NCBI RefSeq assembly: GCF_014640555.1
Contig: NZ_BMHE01000010.1
Coordinates: forward strand, 62,001 to 126,000
Length of the DNA stretch: 64,000 nucleotides
Direction: 5' to 3'
Source: Paenibacillus marchantiophytorum
Lineage (GTDB): Bacteria > Bacillota > Bacilli > Paenibacillales > NBRC-103111
Shown: positions 54,621 to 63,075 of the stretch, one piece after another
Position numbering within the stretch: the first letter of the stretch is position 1
Layout of the letters: every line of letters starts with the position of its first letter
Notes under the pieces: model-generated
What the model was told of the DNA's origin: nothing
The model's database searches: none
What the model saw: the letters and a program-made list of their open reading frames with translations, nothing else
Translations under genes and position numbers: made by a program

Positions 54621-56012
54621 ATGAAAAGAGGTAAGTTAGTTTGGATCAGCACAATGATTTTAATGGTAGTTGCAGTGCCTGTATTTTCAGGTTGCACGAG
54701 TACGAGTGGTGAAAGTAAGAAGGAACAAAACTCCAAAAATGATGGAAAGATCGTTATTACTGAACTGGTTCCAGATGTCCCCGAAAAAATGTACATTGAG
54801 AAGTTAATCCCTGATTTCGAAGCAAAGCATCCTAATATCTCAATAAAGATAGCAAAAGCTCCAAGCAACGATTTTGATACAAAGCTGCAATCGATGATTG
54901 CAGGCGGAATGGCACCTGATGTTACATCACATTGGGGGAATGCGGGATTTGCAGAATTACTGGATAAAGGTCTGATCACCGATATGACGGATATGCTGAA
55001 GGCTGATAGTTTTAAGGGGACTGATTACGGGATGTCCGATAATTTGATGGACATCTATAAAGTGGACGGAAAGACTTATGGTATTCCTGTTTATAGTTAT
55101 GTTACCTTGATGCTCTATAACAAAGACTTGTTTGATAAATCAGGCGTTCCTTATCCTCCATCCAGTTATGAAGACAAGTCATGGACTTTTGAAAAAATGA
55201 TGGAAGTTGCTAAAAAACTAAGTGTCTCCAGTGACGATGTAAATAAAGTGCAATACGGGGTTGATTGGAACTTCGGTGGATCCCAAAGAGATATGAAGCT
55301 CAGTTATTTCGGAGCTAAAATATACGCTGACGATACTTGGAAAAACGGTGGTCATGCCACTGCATCGTACTTTGATTCATCTGATGTAATTAAAGCTAGC
55401 CAAACATATAATGATATGGTTTACAAGGATAAGGTTTCACCCTCTATGGAATTCACTAAAGCTGTTGCTGGCCAAGGTGGAGATGCATTTGCTACGGGGA
55501 AGGTGGGGATGTATGTTGGGGGTGCGTGGAAACTCACCGGGATTAATAAGTATAAATTCAAAGTGGGGGTTGCAGCTGTTCCGGCTGTAAATGGCAGTAA
55601 TATTCGAAACGTACTATATGTGGATCCATTGATGATTATGAAAGACTCAAAACATCCGAAGGAAGCACTAGAATGGATTAAATATCAATTAAGGAAAGAT
55701 GTTCAAGAGAAGACAATTGAATTAAGCGGGGGAACACCACCTACTAACCAACAAGCAATAGAGAAGTATTATAATTTGTACTCGCCTAATATTGATCCAA
55801 AAGATATGAAAAATATAGTTGAAGGTGGATTAAAGTATGGTACAGAAGCTTATAATCACTTAGTTACAAGCTATTCGGAAATTGCGAATGCGGTGAAAAA
55901 CGAAATGGATCCGCTTGACAATGGTAAGAAAACGGCAGAACAGGTTGCTCCTGAAATTCAGAAAAAAGTGAACGCTATTCTTAATGAGAAAAACGCAAAA
56001 TTTAAAAAGTGA
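54621..56012 (+). CDS. Carbohydrate ABC transporter substrate-binding lipoprotein, family 1
   Basis: 463 residues from ATG 54621 with AAAGGAGGG upstream; a longer TTG frame from 54591 has no ribosome site. Lipobox VFSGC. Family landmarks GGMAPDVTSHWGN, YGIPVYSYVTLMLYNKDLF, and GKVGMYVGGAWKL. Second importer of the island, of a different class from RbsABC, so the island may import two related substrates (free and oligomeric or conjugated). No dedicated ATPase. Confidence 0.92.
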   Translation: MKRGKLVWISTMILMVVAVPVFSGCTSTSGESKKEQNSKNDGKIVITELVPDVPEKMYIEKLIPDFEAKHPNISIKIAKAPSNDFDTKLQSMIAGGMAPDVTSHWGNAGFAELLDKGLITDMTDMLKADSFKGTDYGMSDNLMDIYKVDGKTYGIPVYSYVTLMLYNKDLFDKSGVPYPPSSYEDKSWTFEKMMEVAKKLSVSSDDVNKVQYGVDWNFGGSQRDMKLSYFGAKIYADDTWKNGGHATASYFDSSDVIKASQTYNDMVYKDKVSPSMEFTKAVAGQGGDAFATGKVGMYVGGAWKLTGINKYKFKVGVAAVPAVNGSNIRNVLYVDPLMIMKDSKHPKEALEWIKYQLRKDVQEKTIELSGGTPPTNQQAIEKYYNLYSPNIDPKDMKNIVEGGLKYGTEAYNHLVTSYSEIANAVKNEMDPLDNGKKTAEQVAPEIQKKVNAILNEKNAKFKK

Positions 56013-56033
56013 AATCAAGGAGGTGAACTTACT

Positions 56034-56249
56034 TTGAAGGAAATCCGTTTGCTTCAAGGAAATGAATGGGAGAAAGCCATCCGCCTATCCGATATGACTT
56101 TTAGAGAGATAGAGCAAGGCTCGATGGGGAGCGCTTTTCCACAAGTGTTTTCTCCGAGTTTGCATCAATCCTACGGGATGTTTGTAGAAAAAGAGTTGGT
56201 CGCGTTTATGGGGCTTGTCCGCTGGCTTGAACTATGTCAAATGAATTGA
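56034..56249 (+). pseudogene. Truncated GNAT acetyltransferase, N-terminal part
   Basis: 71 residues from a TTG with AAGGAGGTGA upstream. RLSDMTFREIEQGSMGSAF ... FVEKELVAFMGLV is the start of an Acetyltransf_9-like enzyme, ending before the acetyl-CoA motif. Translation signals are intact, so a stub may be made. Confidence 0.6.
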
Positions 56250-56262
56250 GTTCAATAAAAGT

Positions 56263-56294
56263 ACATTCTTCGCCCCATAAGGGGGAAGAATGTC
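56263..56294 (+). terminator. Hairpin, possible weak terminator of the importer operon
   Basis: ACATTCTTCGCCCC and GGGGGAAGAATGT form a strong stem, but only CCATTTT follows. Confidence 0.5.
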
Positions 56295-56482
56295 CATTTT
56301 GCAATAAAACCTACCTCTAAACGCGGTCGCTCACATCTTTGAATGGTCTCTATAGGTGTTTTCTCAAAGTTTTGTTGCTTTCTAGTTTCTACCCAGAAAA
56401 TCGGTTTAGGGTGCAAATTGAAGCTGTTAGAGCGGAGTAATTGTAATTGACATGAAAGATGAAAACGAATACAATTTAATAA

Positions 56483-56599
56483 AGTATAAACGTTTATACT
56501 ATTTGAAAGGAGGATCGTTAGTGTTTAGAAATAAAATATGAAGGAAAGGAAGCGTTAACTTGCTGCTTGGCTGAATTGGTAATTTAAAACGTTTATACT
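56483..56599. promoter_or_regulatory. Perfect 18-bp palindrome, second half-site and tiny leader frame
   Basis: AGTATAAACGTTTATACT (56483-56500) is a perfect palindrome and AAACGTTTATACT recurs at 56587-56599, both upstream of the GH18 multimodular gene. Between them AAAGGAGG leads to a 6-codon frame (GTG 56521, ending TGA). Probably operators for the secreted enzyme. The rest of 56295-56656 holds nothing recognisable. Confidence 0.5.
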
Positions 56600-56656
56600 T
56601 ATGACAAGTGTGTATGGTATATGAAACAACAACCTAATATTGTAAGGAGGATTTTC

Positions 56657-59380
56657 ATGAAACGAAAAAAAATTATGAACTTACTTATTATTGCTGGTAT
56701 GTTATTCACAATATCTATTTCAAATTTTTTAACTATCCGTGCAAGCTCACCGCTGATTTTAGGTTACTACACACCTGACCAGGCTTCGGATAACTCACTT
56801 TCCACGAACTATAGTTACATTAGTCACATGTCGATGGACACTTTTAACTTTAATAGTCAAGGAGATATTGTAGGAACAACAGCAACTAATGCTCTTTCCT
56901 TTGCTAAATCTAAGAATATAACTACTTACGCTTGCATATCTAATTTTGGCACAGATGATTTTGATCCCGCTGTAGCTCATTCCGTTTTAACAAATACGAC
57001 AGTAAAGAATAAAGCAATCTCTAATTTGGTGACATTGGTCAAAAATAACGGATACAAAGGCATCAATTTTGATTTTGAAAGCGTTCTTAAAACAGATCGG
57101 AATGCATTAAGCAACTTTGTTCGTGATTTAGCTAATACTTTACGTCCGTTAGGGTACCAAACCTTAATTTCTGTGCCTGCAAAAACGGTGGACGATCCGA
57201 ACGATGATTGGGCAGGAGCTTTTGATTATGTCTCTCTTGGTCAAAATGTAGACTACATGCAAGTAATGACTTATGATCAAAACGGTCCGTGGTCTTCACC
57301 AGGACCTGTTGCAGGGAAAGATTGGATAGAACAATCATTACAATTTTCTGTTTCTACCGTATCTGCAGCAAAAGTACTGATGGGACTACCCGCTTATGGG
57401 TATGATTGGAATCTAAAAACGAATAACGCAAAAGATGGCAAACAAATTCCTTGGAAAGATATTCCGAACCTTATTTCAAGTACAAATGCAGTGCCTCAGT
57501 GGGATGCAGCTACGTCTTCTCCGTATTTCACATACCAAGCAGCTGACGGTTCCAATCATGTAGTTTGGTATGAAAACGAGAAAAGTATTAAGGAAAAGTC
57601 CGGTTTATACAACAAGTATAAACTAGGCGGGATTTCTATGTGGGCTATGGGCTTAGAAGATGCTAACTTCTGGAAATCGCTTACAACATCAACGCCATCA
57701 CCAGATGGTTCCGCTATTCCTGGAAAGATTGAAGCTGAAAACTACAATGCAATGTTTGGCGTAGTTAATGAGGCAACCACAGATACAGGCGGTGGAATGA
57801 ATGTGGGTTATATCGATCCTGGCGATTGGATGGATTACAAAGTAAATGTCCAAACGGCAGGTAACTATAAGATGGAATTAAGAATAGCTAGCCCTGTAGC
57901 TGGCGGAAAGTTTCAAATAAAAAATACTTCGGGTACTGTGTTGGCTACGATAGTCATTCCTAATACGGGTGGCTATCAAACATGGCAAACTGTAAACACA
58001 AACATTACTTTGCCATCTGGTAATCAGACGCTAAGGGTCCAGCTTGTCACTGGTGAACCAAATCTTAATTGGATTAATTTCACCTCTGTATCTACACCAA
58101 CCACAACACCAACACCAACGACAACGCCGGTACCAACCATAACACCGACACCGACACCAACACCGGATGGGGCGACTATTCCTGGGAAGATTGAGGCTGA
58201 AAGCTACAGTACAATGCTTGGAGTAGTTAATGAGACAACTACAGACACAGGCGGTGGAATGAATGTGGGCTATATCGATCCCGGCGACTGGATGGATTAC
58301 AATGTCAGAGTCCAAACCGCAGGCAACTATAAGGTTGAATTTAGAGTAGCCAGCACAGTTACGGGGGGACAATTCCAACTTAAAAATGCTTCTGGAACTG
58401 TTTTGGCTACAATCGCTATACCCAAGACGGGTGGCTATCAAACATGGCAAACTATAAACACGAATGTCACTTTGCCATCTGGCAACCAGAAGCTAAGGGT
58501 ATACCTTGTTAGCGGAGAGCCCAATCTTAACTGGATTAATTTTGTTAAGGATAACAGCACGCCCACACATCCTGAAAAAGGGTTTCAAAGCTTATCATTC
58601 CACAGTGCCGCATTGAATAAGGATATGAAGTTCAAGCTATATTTGCCCTCAGGATATCGCGCTGAGCAATCTTACCCTGTTCTTTACCTGTTTCACGGCT
58701 ATACGGCCGACGAGACTGAATGGATTCCAGGTCTTAAAGTGAATGAAGTCGCCGGCGATTTAATTGCGCAGGGCTTGATTGATCCACTCATCATCGTGGC
58801 GCCTGAAATGGACAATAGCTTTGGGATCAATTCTGCGGATAAGTATTCTGTTGTCGATCCGAGTAATCCTGTAGAATCTTTGTACGAAGGCAGATATGAG
58901 GATTACATTGTTAAAGATCTCATCCCCTATATTGATTCCAACTATTCCACGGTCAAGACAAAAGAGGGACGTTACTCTGGCGGCTTATCGATGGGAGGCT
59001 TTATCGGCATTCGCACGGCTTTTGCACATCCAGAGCTATTCAGCAAAGCAGGTGGCCATAGTCCCGCTCTACTGTTAAATGATGGCCGACAACCAGAATT
59101 ATATAATTGGCTGTACCCGAATGAGCAAACGAAGAAAGAGCGCGATCCATTCGAGCTAGTACTCAATAAAAACCTTTCGGGAATGCGAGTTTATCTCGAT
59201 TGCGGTAAAGCCGACTCAAACCATTTCTATGAGGGCAGCGAGAAGATGGCCGGGTTGCTCAAAAATAAGGGGGTACCTGTAGAATACCACTTGAATGAAG
59301 GTGGCCATGATGAAGCTTATTGGATGAGTCATGTTCGGGAATATTTGATCTTCTATGCTGGGAAGAGTGGGGTTTCATAA
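56657..59380 (+). CDS. Secreted GH18-CBM6-CBM6-esterase enzyme
   Basis: 907 residues from ATG 56657 (AAGGAGG upstream). Signal peptide to about residue 27, GH18 module (about 28-345) with GINFDFES, QVMTYDQNGPW and GISMWAMGLED; CBM6 (about 352-474, IPGKIEAENYNAM ... VGYIDPGDWMDY); Thr/Pro linker (about 478-503); second CBM6 (about 505-630); C-terminal alpha/beta-hydrolase esterase (about 640-907) with nucleophile GGLSMGG (about 777), Asp in DCGKAD and His in EGGHDEAYW. GH18 cuts GlcNAc polymers and the esterase removes acyl or feruloyl-type esters. The combination would attack an esterified glycan. Paralogue of the GH18 lipoprotein at 38.7 kb. Confidence 0.9.
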   Translation: MKRKKIMNLLIIAGMLFTISISNFLTIRASSPLILGYYTPDQASDNSLSTNYSYISHMSMDTFNFNSQGDIVGTTATNALSFAKSKNITTYACISNFGTDDFDPAVAHSVLTNTTVKNKAISNLVTLVKNNGYKGINFDFESVLKTDRNALSNFVRDLANTLRPLGYQTLISVPAKTVDDPNDDWAGAFDYVSLGQNVDYMQVMTYDQNGPWSSPGPVAGKDWIEQSLQFSVSTVSAAKVLMGLPAYGYDWNLKTNNAKDGKQIPWKDIPNLISSTNAVPQWDAATSSPYFTYQAADGSNHVVWYENEKSIKEKSGLYNKYKLGGISMWAMGLEDANFWKSLTTSTPSPDGSAIPGKIEAENYNAMFGVVNEATTDTGGGMNVGYIDPGDWMDYKVNVQTAGNYKMELRIASPVAGGKFQIKNTSGTVLATIVIPNTGGYQTWQTVNTNITLPSGNQTLRVQLVTGEPNLNWINFTSVSTPTTTPTPTTTPVPTITPTPTPTPDGATIPGKIEAESYSTMLGVVNETTTDTGGGMNVGYIDPGDWMDYNVRVQTAGNYKVEFRVASTVTGGQFQLKNASGTVLATIAIPKTGGYQTWQTINTNVTLPSGNQKLRVYLVSGEPNLNWINFVKDNSTPTHPEKGFQSLSFHSAALNKDMKFKLYLPSGYRAEQSYPVLYLFHGYTADETEWIPGLKVNEVAGDLIAQGLIDPLIIVAPEMDNSFGINSADKYSVVDPSNPVESLYEGRYEDYIVKDLIPYIDSNYSTVKTKEGRYSGGLSMGGFIGIRTAFAHPELFSKAGGHSPALLLNDGRQPELYNWLYPNEQTKKERDPFELVLNKNLSGMRVYLDCGKADSNHFYEGSEKMAGLLKNKGVPVEYHLNEGGHDEAYWMSHVREYLIFYAGKSGVS

Positions 59381-59497
59381 TCATATACGAATAGTCGGCT
59401 TAAGAAGAAATAAGCGAACACTTTTTAAAATTAAGTAAGAGTAATCGCTGAATGACAAGAAGCTATTAGTAGTCTCTCATATGAAAGGATGGATGTA

Positions 59498-59860
59498 ATG
59501 AAAGCGAAGAAGTTAACAATTTTAATGCTAACTGCCATGGTGCTCTTCTTATTTTCTACCACCGCCAGCGCTAATACTGTTATAAGTCGAACTGATACTG
59601 TTACTGGCCAAGGGGCACTGAATATTTCTGGCTATTTGTATGTTACTAGCAACGGATCCGGAGCCGTATTTGCAGATGTCTACCGTGTAGTGAACGGTAC
59701 AGAACAGCATGTTGCCAGAGGTTCACGAATTATTGGCGGCGGTCCCCGTACTGCTAGTTTTAGCTTTAGTATCAATGGATTATCACAAGACACGTACGTC
59801 GTCAGATATTCCTACGGCGGCCCACTTTCAAGCATAACGATTACTAGTGTCGGATTCTGA
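59498..59860 (+). CDS. Small secreted protein of unknown function
   Basis: 120 residues starting MKAKKLTILML (ATG 59498, AAAGGATGG upstream). Signal peptide ending SASANT (about 26), then an all-beta domain of alternating polar residues (ISGYLYVTSNGSGAV, IIGGGPRTASFSFS, YVVRYSYGG). Lies after the GH18-esterase and before a terminator. Could be a small adhesive or antifungal-like fold, but no family is recognised. Confidence 0.7.
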   Translation: MKAKKLTILMLTAMVLFLFSTTASANTVISRTDTVTGQGALNISGYLYVTSNGSGAVFADVYRVVNGTEQHVARGSRIIGGGPRTASFSFSINGLSQDTYVVRYSYGGPLSSITITSVGF

Positions 59861-59950
59861 TTAATTTATAAAACTAGATGTCATAGAATTAAAACAATTT
59901 TGTAACCTCAATAATCACGCTAGAAACGATAATTTAATACCAACAACAAC

Positions 59951-59982
59951 GAGGCAGCCAATATTAAACGGCTGCCTTTTCC
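59951..59982 (+). terminator. Intrinsic terminator after the small secreted protein gene
   Basis: GAGGCAGCC and GGCTGCC pair with loop AATATTAAAC, followed by TTTT. Confidence 0.8.
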
Positions 59983-60076
59983 GAGGGATGGGCAGTAAAG
60001 TTGCGTAACCTAAAGACAATAGGGGGATTTTGTGTTTCCTAATGAATTTAATAGGTTGGAATAGATCTGGTTTAGG

Positions 60077-60296
60077 AGAGGCCGTCCCAAAAGTAAGAAC
60101 TAATGATTTAGGACATGGCTGCCATTCAGAAAATGATTTTTTTAAAAGTGCAAAGGAGTTAAGCGGCTTTCATGAGTGTAACTCCTTTGCTTTTTGCGTC
60201 TACGGCCGCTTTCTTCAACAAATTATGGGCAAGCGAAAGCCACCCGACCTCTAAGCTTACTTTACGCAAGCCTCGAAGCAGGAATCTTTTGAATCC
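60077..60296 (-). mobile_element. Remnant of an IS1182-like insertion sequence
   Basis: On the minus strand 60296-60159 encodes GFKRFLLRGLRKVSLEVGWL then SLAHNLLKKAA, the C-terminal end of an IS1182-type transposase. GAGGCCGTCCCAAAAG (60077 onward) resembles an IS end, and GCAAAGGAGTTA/TAACTCCTTTGC (60150-60190) makes a hairpin. The stretch 60297-60428 shows nothing else. Confidence 0.6.
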
Positions 60297-60428
60297 TCAG
60301 TTACAAAAGGTATTATTTTGAATACACGTTACTCTATGCAATCATATTCCCTTCCCTTTTTCTTTTCTTAACTTGGATGAAACAAATCAAAGGAAAACAA
60401 AAGGAAAACAAAAGGAAGGATCTTCATC

Positions 60429-60560
60429 ATGATTTGGTTCATTCTTTTCTTTGTTGCAGCTTTTGTTACATGTATCACCTTGATGGTTCATAAACAAAAA
60501 AGCAGGAGGGAAATTGGACTGTTTGTGACGATTGTTTTGCTTGGTTTTGCCTTGATATAA
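60429..60560 (+). CDS. 43-residue two-span membrane protein
   Basis: ATG 60429, with AAAAGGAAGGA upstream. Two hydrophobic segments (residues 2-19 and 29-43) separated by basic HKQKSRRE. Similar in shape to small proteins found with spore-germination operons, but none is nearby. Function unknown. The following 60561-60816 holds a GCTAACG-type repeat trace and no gene I can support. Confidence 0.55.
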   Translation: MIWFILFFVAAFVTCITLMVHKQKSRREIGLFVTIVLLGFALI

Positions 60561-60816
60561 CAAGGTAAACCAGAAATCCATTTGTGGAGTTGACAAAATA
60601 CTGATGACTTTTCACGGTTGGTCCTTGCATGAGTCAACTTTACAAAAAACGTCATGAGTTGTTGGAGAGCCGTCTTGTAATCCAAATCCTCCATGAATTA
60701 GGATCGTCATGAGGTACCAACGGAATAGCTAACGTATTTGTAGGCGATCATCGTTATCCGAAAAGCTCATTAGAGTTGCGAGAGGCTTGTTAGTAGCCTT
60801 GATTGGATTCTTACTT

Positions 60817-61842
60817 TCAAGGTTCTTCCCTCTGTACGCCAAGCACTTCATGCACCCAGCGATCGATTAGACGTTCGCGGTTAACTCCTGCCCAATCTAG
60901 TCGATAACGGATTGTATGTAGCTTGGCGAGCGGTACTGCTTCTTCCGGCGAAACTGCTTCCTGGTTCGTCAACAGTTGGTAGTTGCCGACCTGCTTGCCG
61001 AGCTCTTGTGCTTGCTTGGTCAATGCCCAATCGACAAATTGCTTGGCTTCCTTTGCATGCGGTGCGCCATTTATGATGCCAACTGCACCGATTTCGTACC
61101 CGGTACCTTCATTCGGATAGCTGACAATAATAGTGCGAAAGCCTTCCTTATAATTTTTGACGGCGACATGGGAAAACATAATTGCGGTTCCGGCTTCCCC
61201 CATGCCGATGTATCGCCCCAGTGTGTTGCCGGACGTCGTGTAGGTACGGACTTGAGCATGCAGCTTTTTCATATATTCATATGCTTCTTCCTCGCCCCAC
61301 AACTGTACAAGCGTCGCCAGCACGGCGTATGCAGTGCCTGAAGAGCGCGGGTCAGCCATCATGATCATCCCTTTATATTTTGGACTGAGCAGGTCATTCC
61401 AAGACTGGGGTGTTGGCAGACCAACATCCTGCAGCCAATTTTTGTTCGAGACGAGCGCGATTGAGCCTACATAAATACCTGTCCAGTAGCCGTCAGGATC
61501 TCTGTACATCTTGTCGATAAGACGTGTATTAGGCGATACGTAAGAAGTGAGCAGCCCTTCCGATTTGGCTTGGACAAATGTATCCGCAGGACCACCGAAC
61601 CAAACGCTTGCTGTCGGATGCCCTTTTTCAACGCGGATTTTGTCGAGGATTTCTCCGCCTGACATGCGAACATAGGAAGTTTTGATTCCGGTTTCCTTTT
61701 GAAACGCCTCAATCGCTTTGATGGCATGATCCTCGTATAGGCCAGCATAGATAGTAAGCGTTCCTTTCGGATTTACGGAGCAGGACATTAATAACAGGAG
61801 GACTGAGACCAATAGCGTTGTTTTATAATAAGTATGTCGCAT
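60817..61842 (-). CDS. ABC transporter substrate-binding lipoprotein, FbpA-like
   Basis: 341 residues from ATG 61842 (AGGAGG upstream; the frame extends eight codons further). Lipobox LLMSC. Type-2 binding-protein fold: LTIYAGLYEDHAIKAIEAF, ASVWFGGPADTFVQA, GMIMMADPRSSGTAYAVLA. The family binds ferric iron, thiamine, putrescine or 2-aminoethylphosphonate. Encoded downstream of its ATPase and permease genes. Confidence 0.9.
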   Translation of the reverse strand: MRHTYYKTTLLVSVLLLLMSCSVNPKGTLTIYAGLYEDHAIKAIEAFQKETGIKTSYVRMSGGEILDKIRVEKGHPTASVWFGGPADTFVQAKSEGLLTSYVSPNTRLIDKMYRDPDGYWTGIYVGSIALVSNKNWLQDVGLPTPQSWNDLLSPKYKGMIMMADPRSSGTAYAVLATLVQLWGEEEAYEYMKKLHAQVRTYTTSGNTLGRYIGMGEAGTAIMFSHVAVKNYKEGFRTIIVSYPNEGTGYEIGAVGIINGAPHAKEAKQFVDWALTKQAQELGKQVGNYQLLTNQEAVSPEEAVPLAKLHTIRYRLDWAGVNRERLIDRWVHEVLGVQREEP

Positions 61843-61929
61843 GGAGCCTCCTACGTTTCGGAACATTCCGGTTACATTTCCATAAACAAGGTATCATCGA
61901 TTTAATAATGAAGCAATATATATTCATAT

Positions 61930-61954
61930 AAAATAAAGCCCGCAAGGCGGGCTA
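61930..61954 (-). terminator. Intrinsic terminator between ATPase and binding-protein genes
   Basis: On the minus strand AGCCCGC-CTT-GCGGGCT is followed by TTATTTT. The binding-protein gene beyond it is probably read by readthrough or by its own promoter. Confidence 0.75.
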
Positions 61955-61979
61955 GAAACAACGAAATGCAGGTGCAACC

Positions 61980-63053
61980 TTAAGCTGGAATGACGTGAAT
62001 CGCCTGTTCCGGGAAGTCTAGCGAGACCAGATCGCCTACTTGATGACCTCTCAGCCCCATAGGATTGCTTATGGTTACTTGGAAGCTGTGATCGTCCAGC
62101 TCGATTTCGTACTCCTGTGTTTGACCCATGAACACGCTTTTTGTCACTCTGGCTACATTCCGCTTATCTTGCGTAATGACGATCGATTCTGGACGCATGA
62201 CGAGCGTGACTCGCTGACCTTTCGTAAATTCGCCGTGCTTAATCGCCGTTATCTCCCCGAGCGGGGTGTGTAACTGCAAGCGATCCGCTTGTATATCGAG
62301 CACATGGCCTTCCACGAAGTTGGCGGTACCGATAAAGTCAGCCACAAATTTCGTTTGCGGACGCTGATAAATGTCCTGCGGCGAGCCGATCTGTTCGATC
62401 CGGCCTTTATTCATAACAATGATCTGATCGCTCATGCTCATCGCTTCGCTTTGATCGTGTGTCACGTAAACGGCTGTAATGCCAAGCTCTTTCTGAATAC
62501 GACGAATCTCGTCACGCATGACAAGGCGCAGTTTCGCATCAAGGTTCGAGAGTGGTTCGTCGAACAAGAGCACGCTTGGCTCCATGACAAGCGCTCTAGC
62601 CAAGGCAACACGCTGTTGCTGGCCACCGGACATTTGTGCAGGCATACGTTCTTTGTAATCGTTCAAGTTCATGACAGTGAGCACTTTATTCACTTTTTTC
62701 TCGATGTTAGCTTTACTCATTTTTTTAATTTTTAAGCCGTAGGAGATGTTATCCAATACGTTCAGATGCGGGAATAGGGCATAAGATTGGAAAACCATTG
62801 TACAGTCGCGTTTGTTTGGGGGAATATCGTTTACCCGTGAGTCCCCGAACAGGACGTCGCCTGTAGTGATGTCTTCAAAGCCGGCGATCATACGCAGCGT
62901 TGTCGTTTTGCCGCAGCCGGAAGGGCCGAGAAGTGTAGCAAATTGACCGGCTTCAATAACTAAGTTTACATCCGATACGGCGTTGACCTGCTTTTGTATG
63001 GAACCAGGAAATGCTTTTGTAACATTACGCAGTATGACTGATTTAGCTTCCAT
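61980..63053 (-). CDS. ABC transporter ATP-binding protein, FbpC/PotA-like
   Basis: 357 residues starting MEAKSVILRN, AAGGAGGAAC upstream. Walker A GPSGCGKTTTLRM, signature MSGGQQQRVALARAL, Walker B VLLFDEPLSNLD, H-loop VTHDQSEAMS, then a TOBE domain (about 280-350). Drives the adjacent importer. Seventeen bases after the permease gene. Confidence 0.93.
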   Translation of the reverse strand: MEAKSVILRNVTKAFPGSIQKQVNAVSDVNLVIEAGQFATLLGPSGCGKTTTLRMIAGFEDITTGDVLFGDSRVNDIPPNKRDCTMVFQSYALFPHLNVLDNISYGLKIKKMSKANIEKKVNKVLTVMNLNDYKERMPAQMSGGQQQRVALARALVMEPSVLLFDEPLSNLDAKLRLVMRDEIRRIQKELGITAVYVTHDQSEAMSMSDQIIVMNKGRIEQIGSPQDIYQRPQTKFVADFIGTANFVEGHVLDIQADRLQLHTPLGEITAIKHGEFTKGQRVTLVMRPESIVITQDKRNVARVTKSVFMGQTQEYEIELDDHSFQVTISNPMGLRGHQVGDLVSLDFPEQAIHVIPA

Positions 63054-63075
63054 GACTTGTTCCTCCTTGCGTCGA

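Noticed and set aside
60488..60694. Minus-strand 68-codon frame (MEDLDYKTALQQL)
   Set aside because: Overlaps the small membrane-protein gene, has no clear ribosome site and no recognised similarity.
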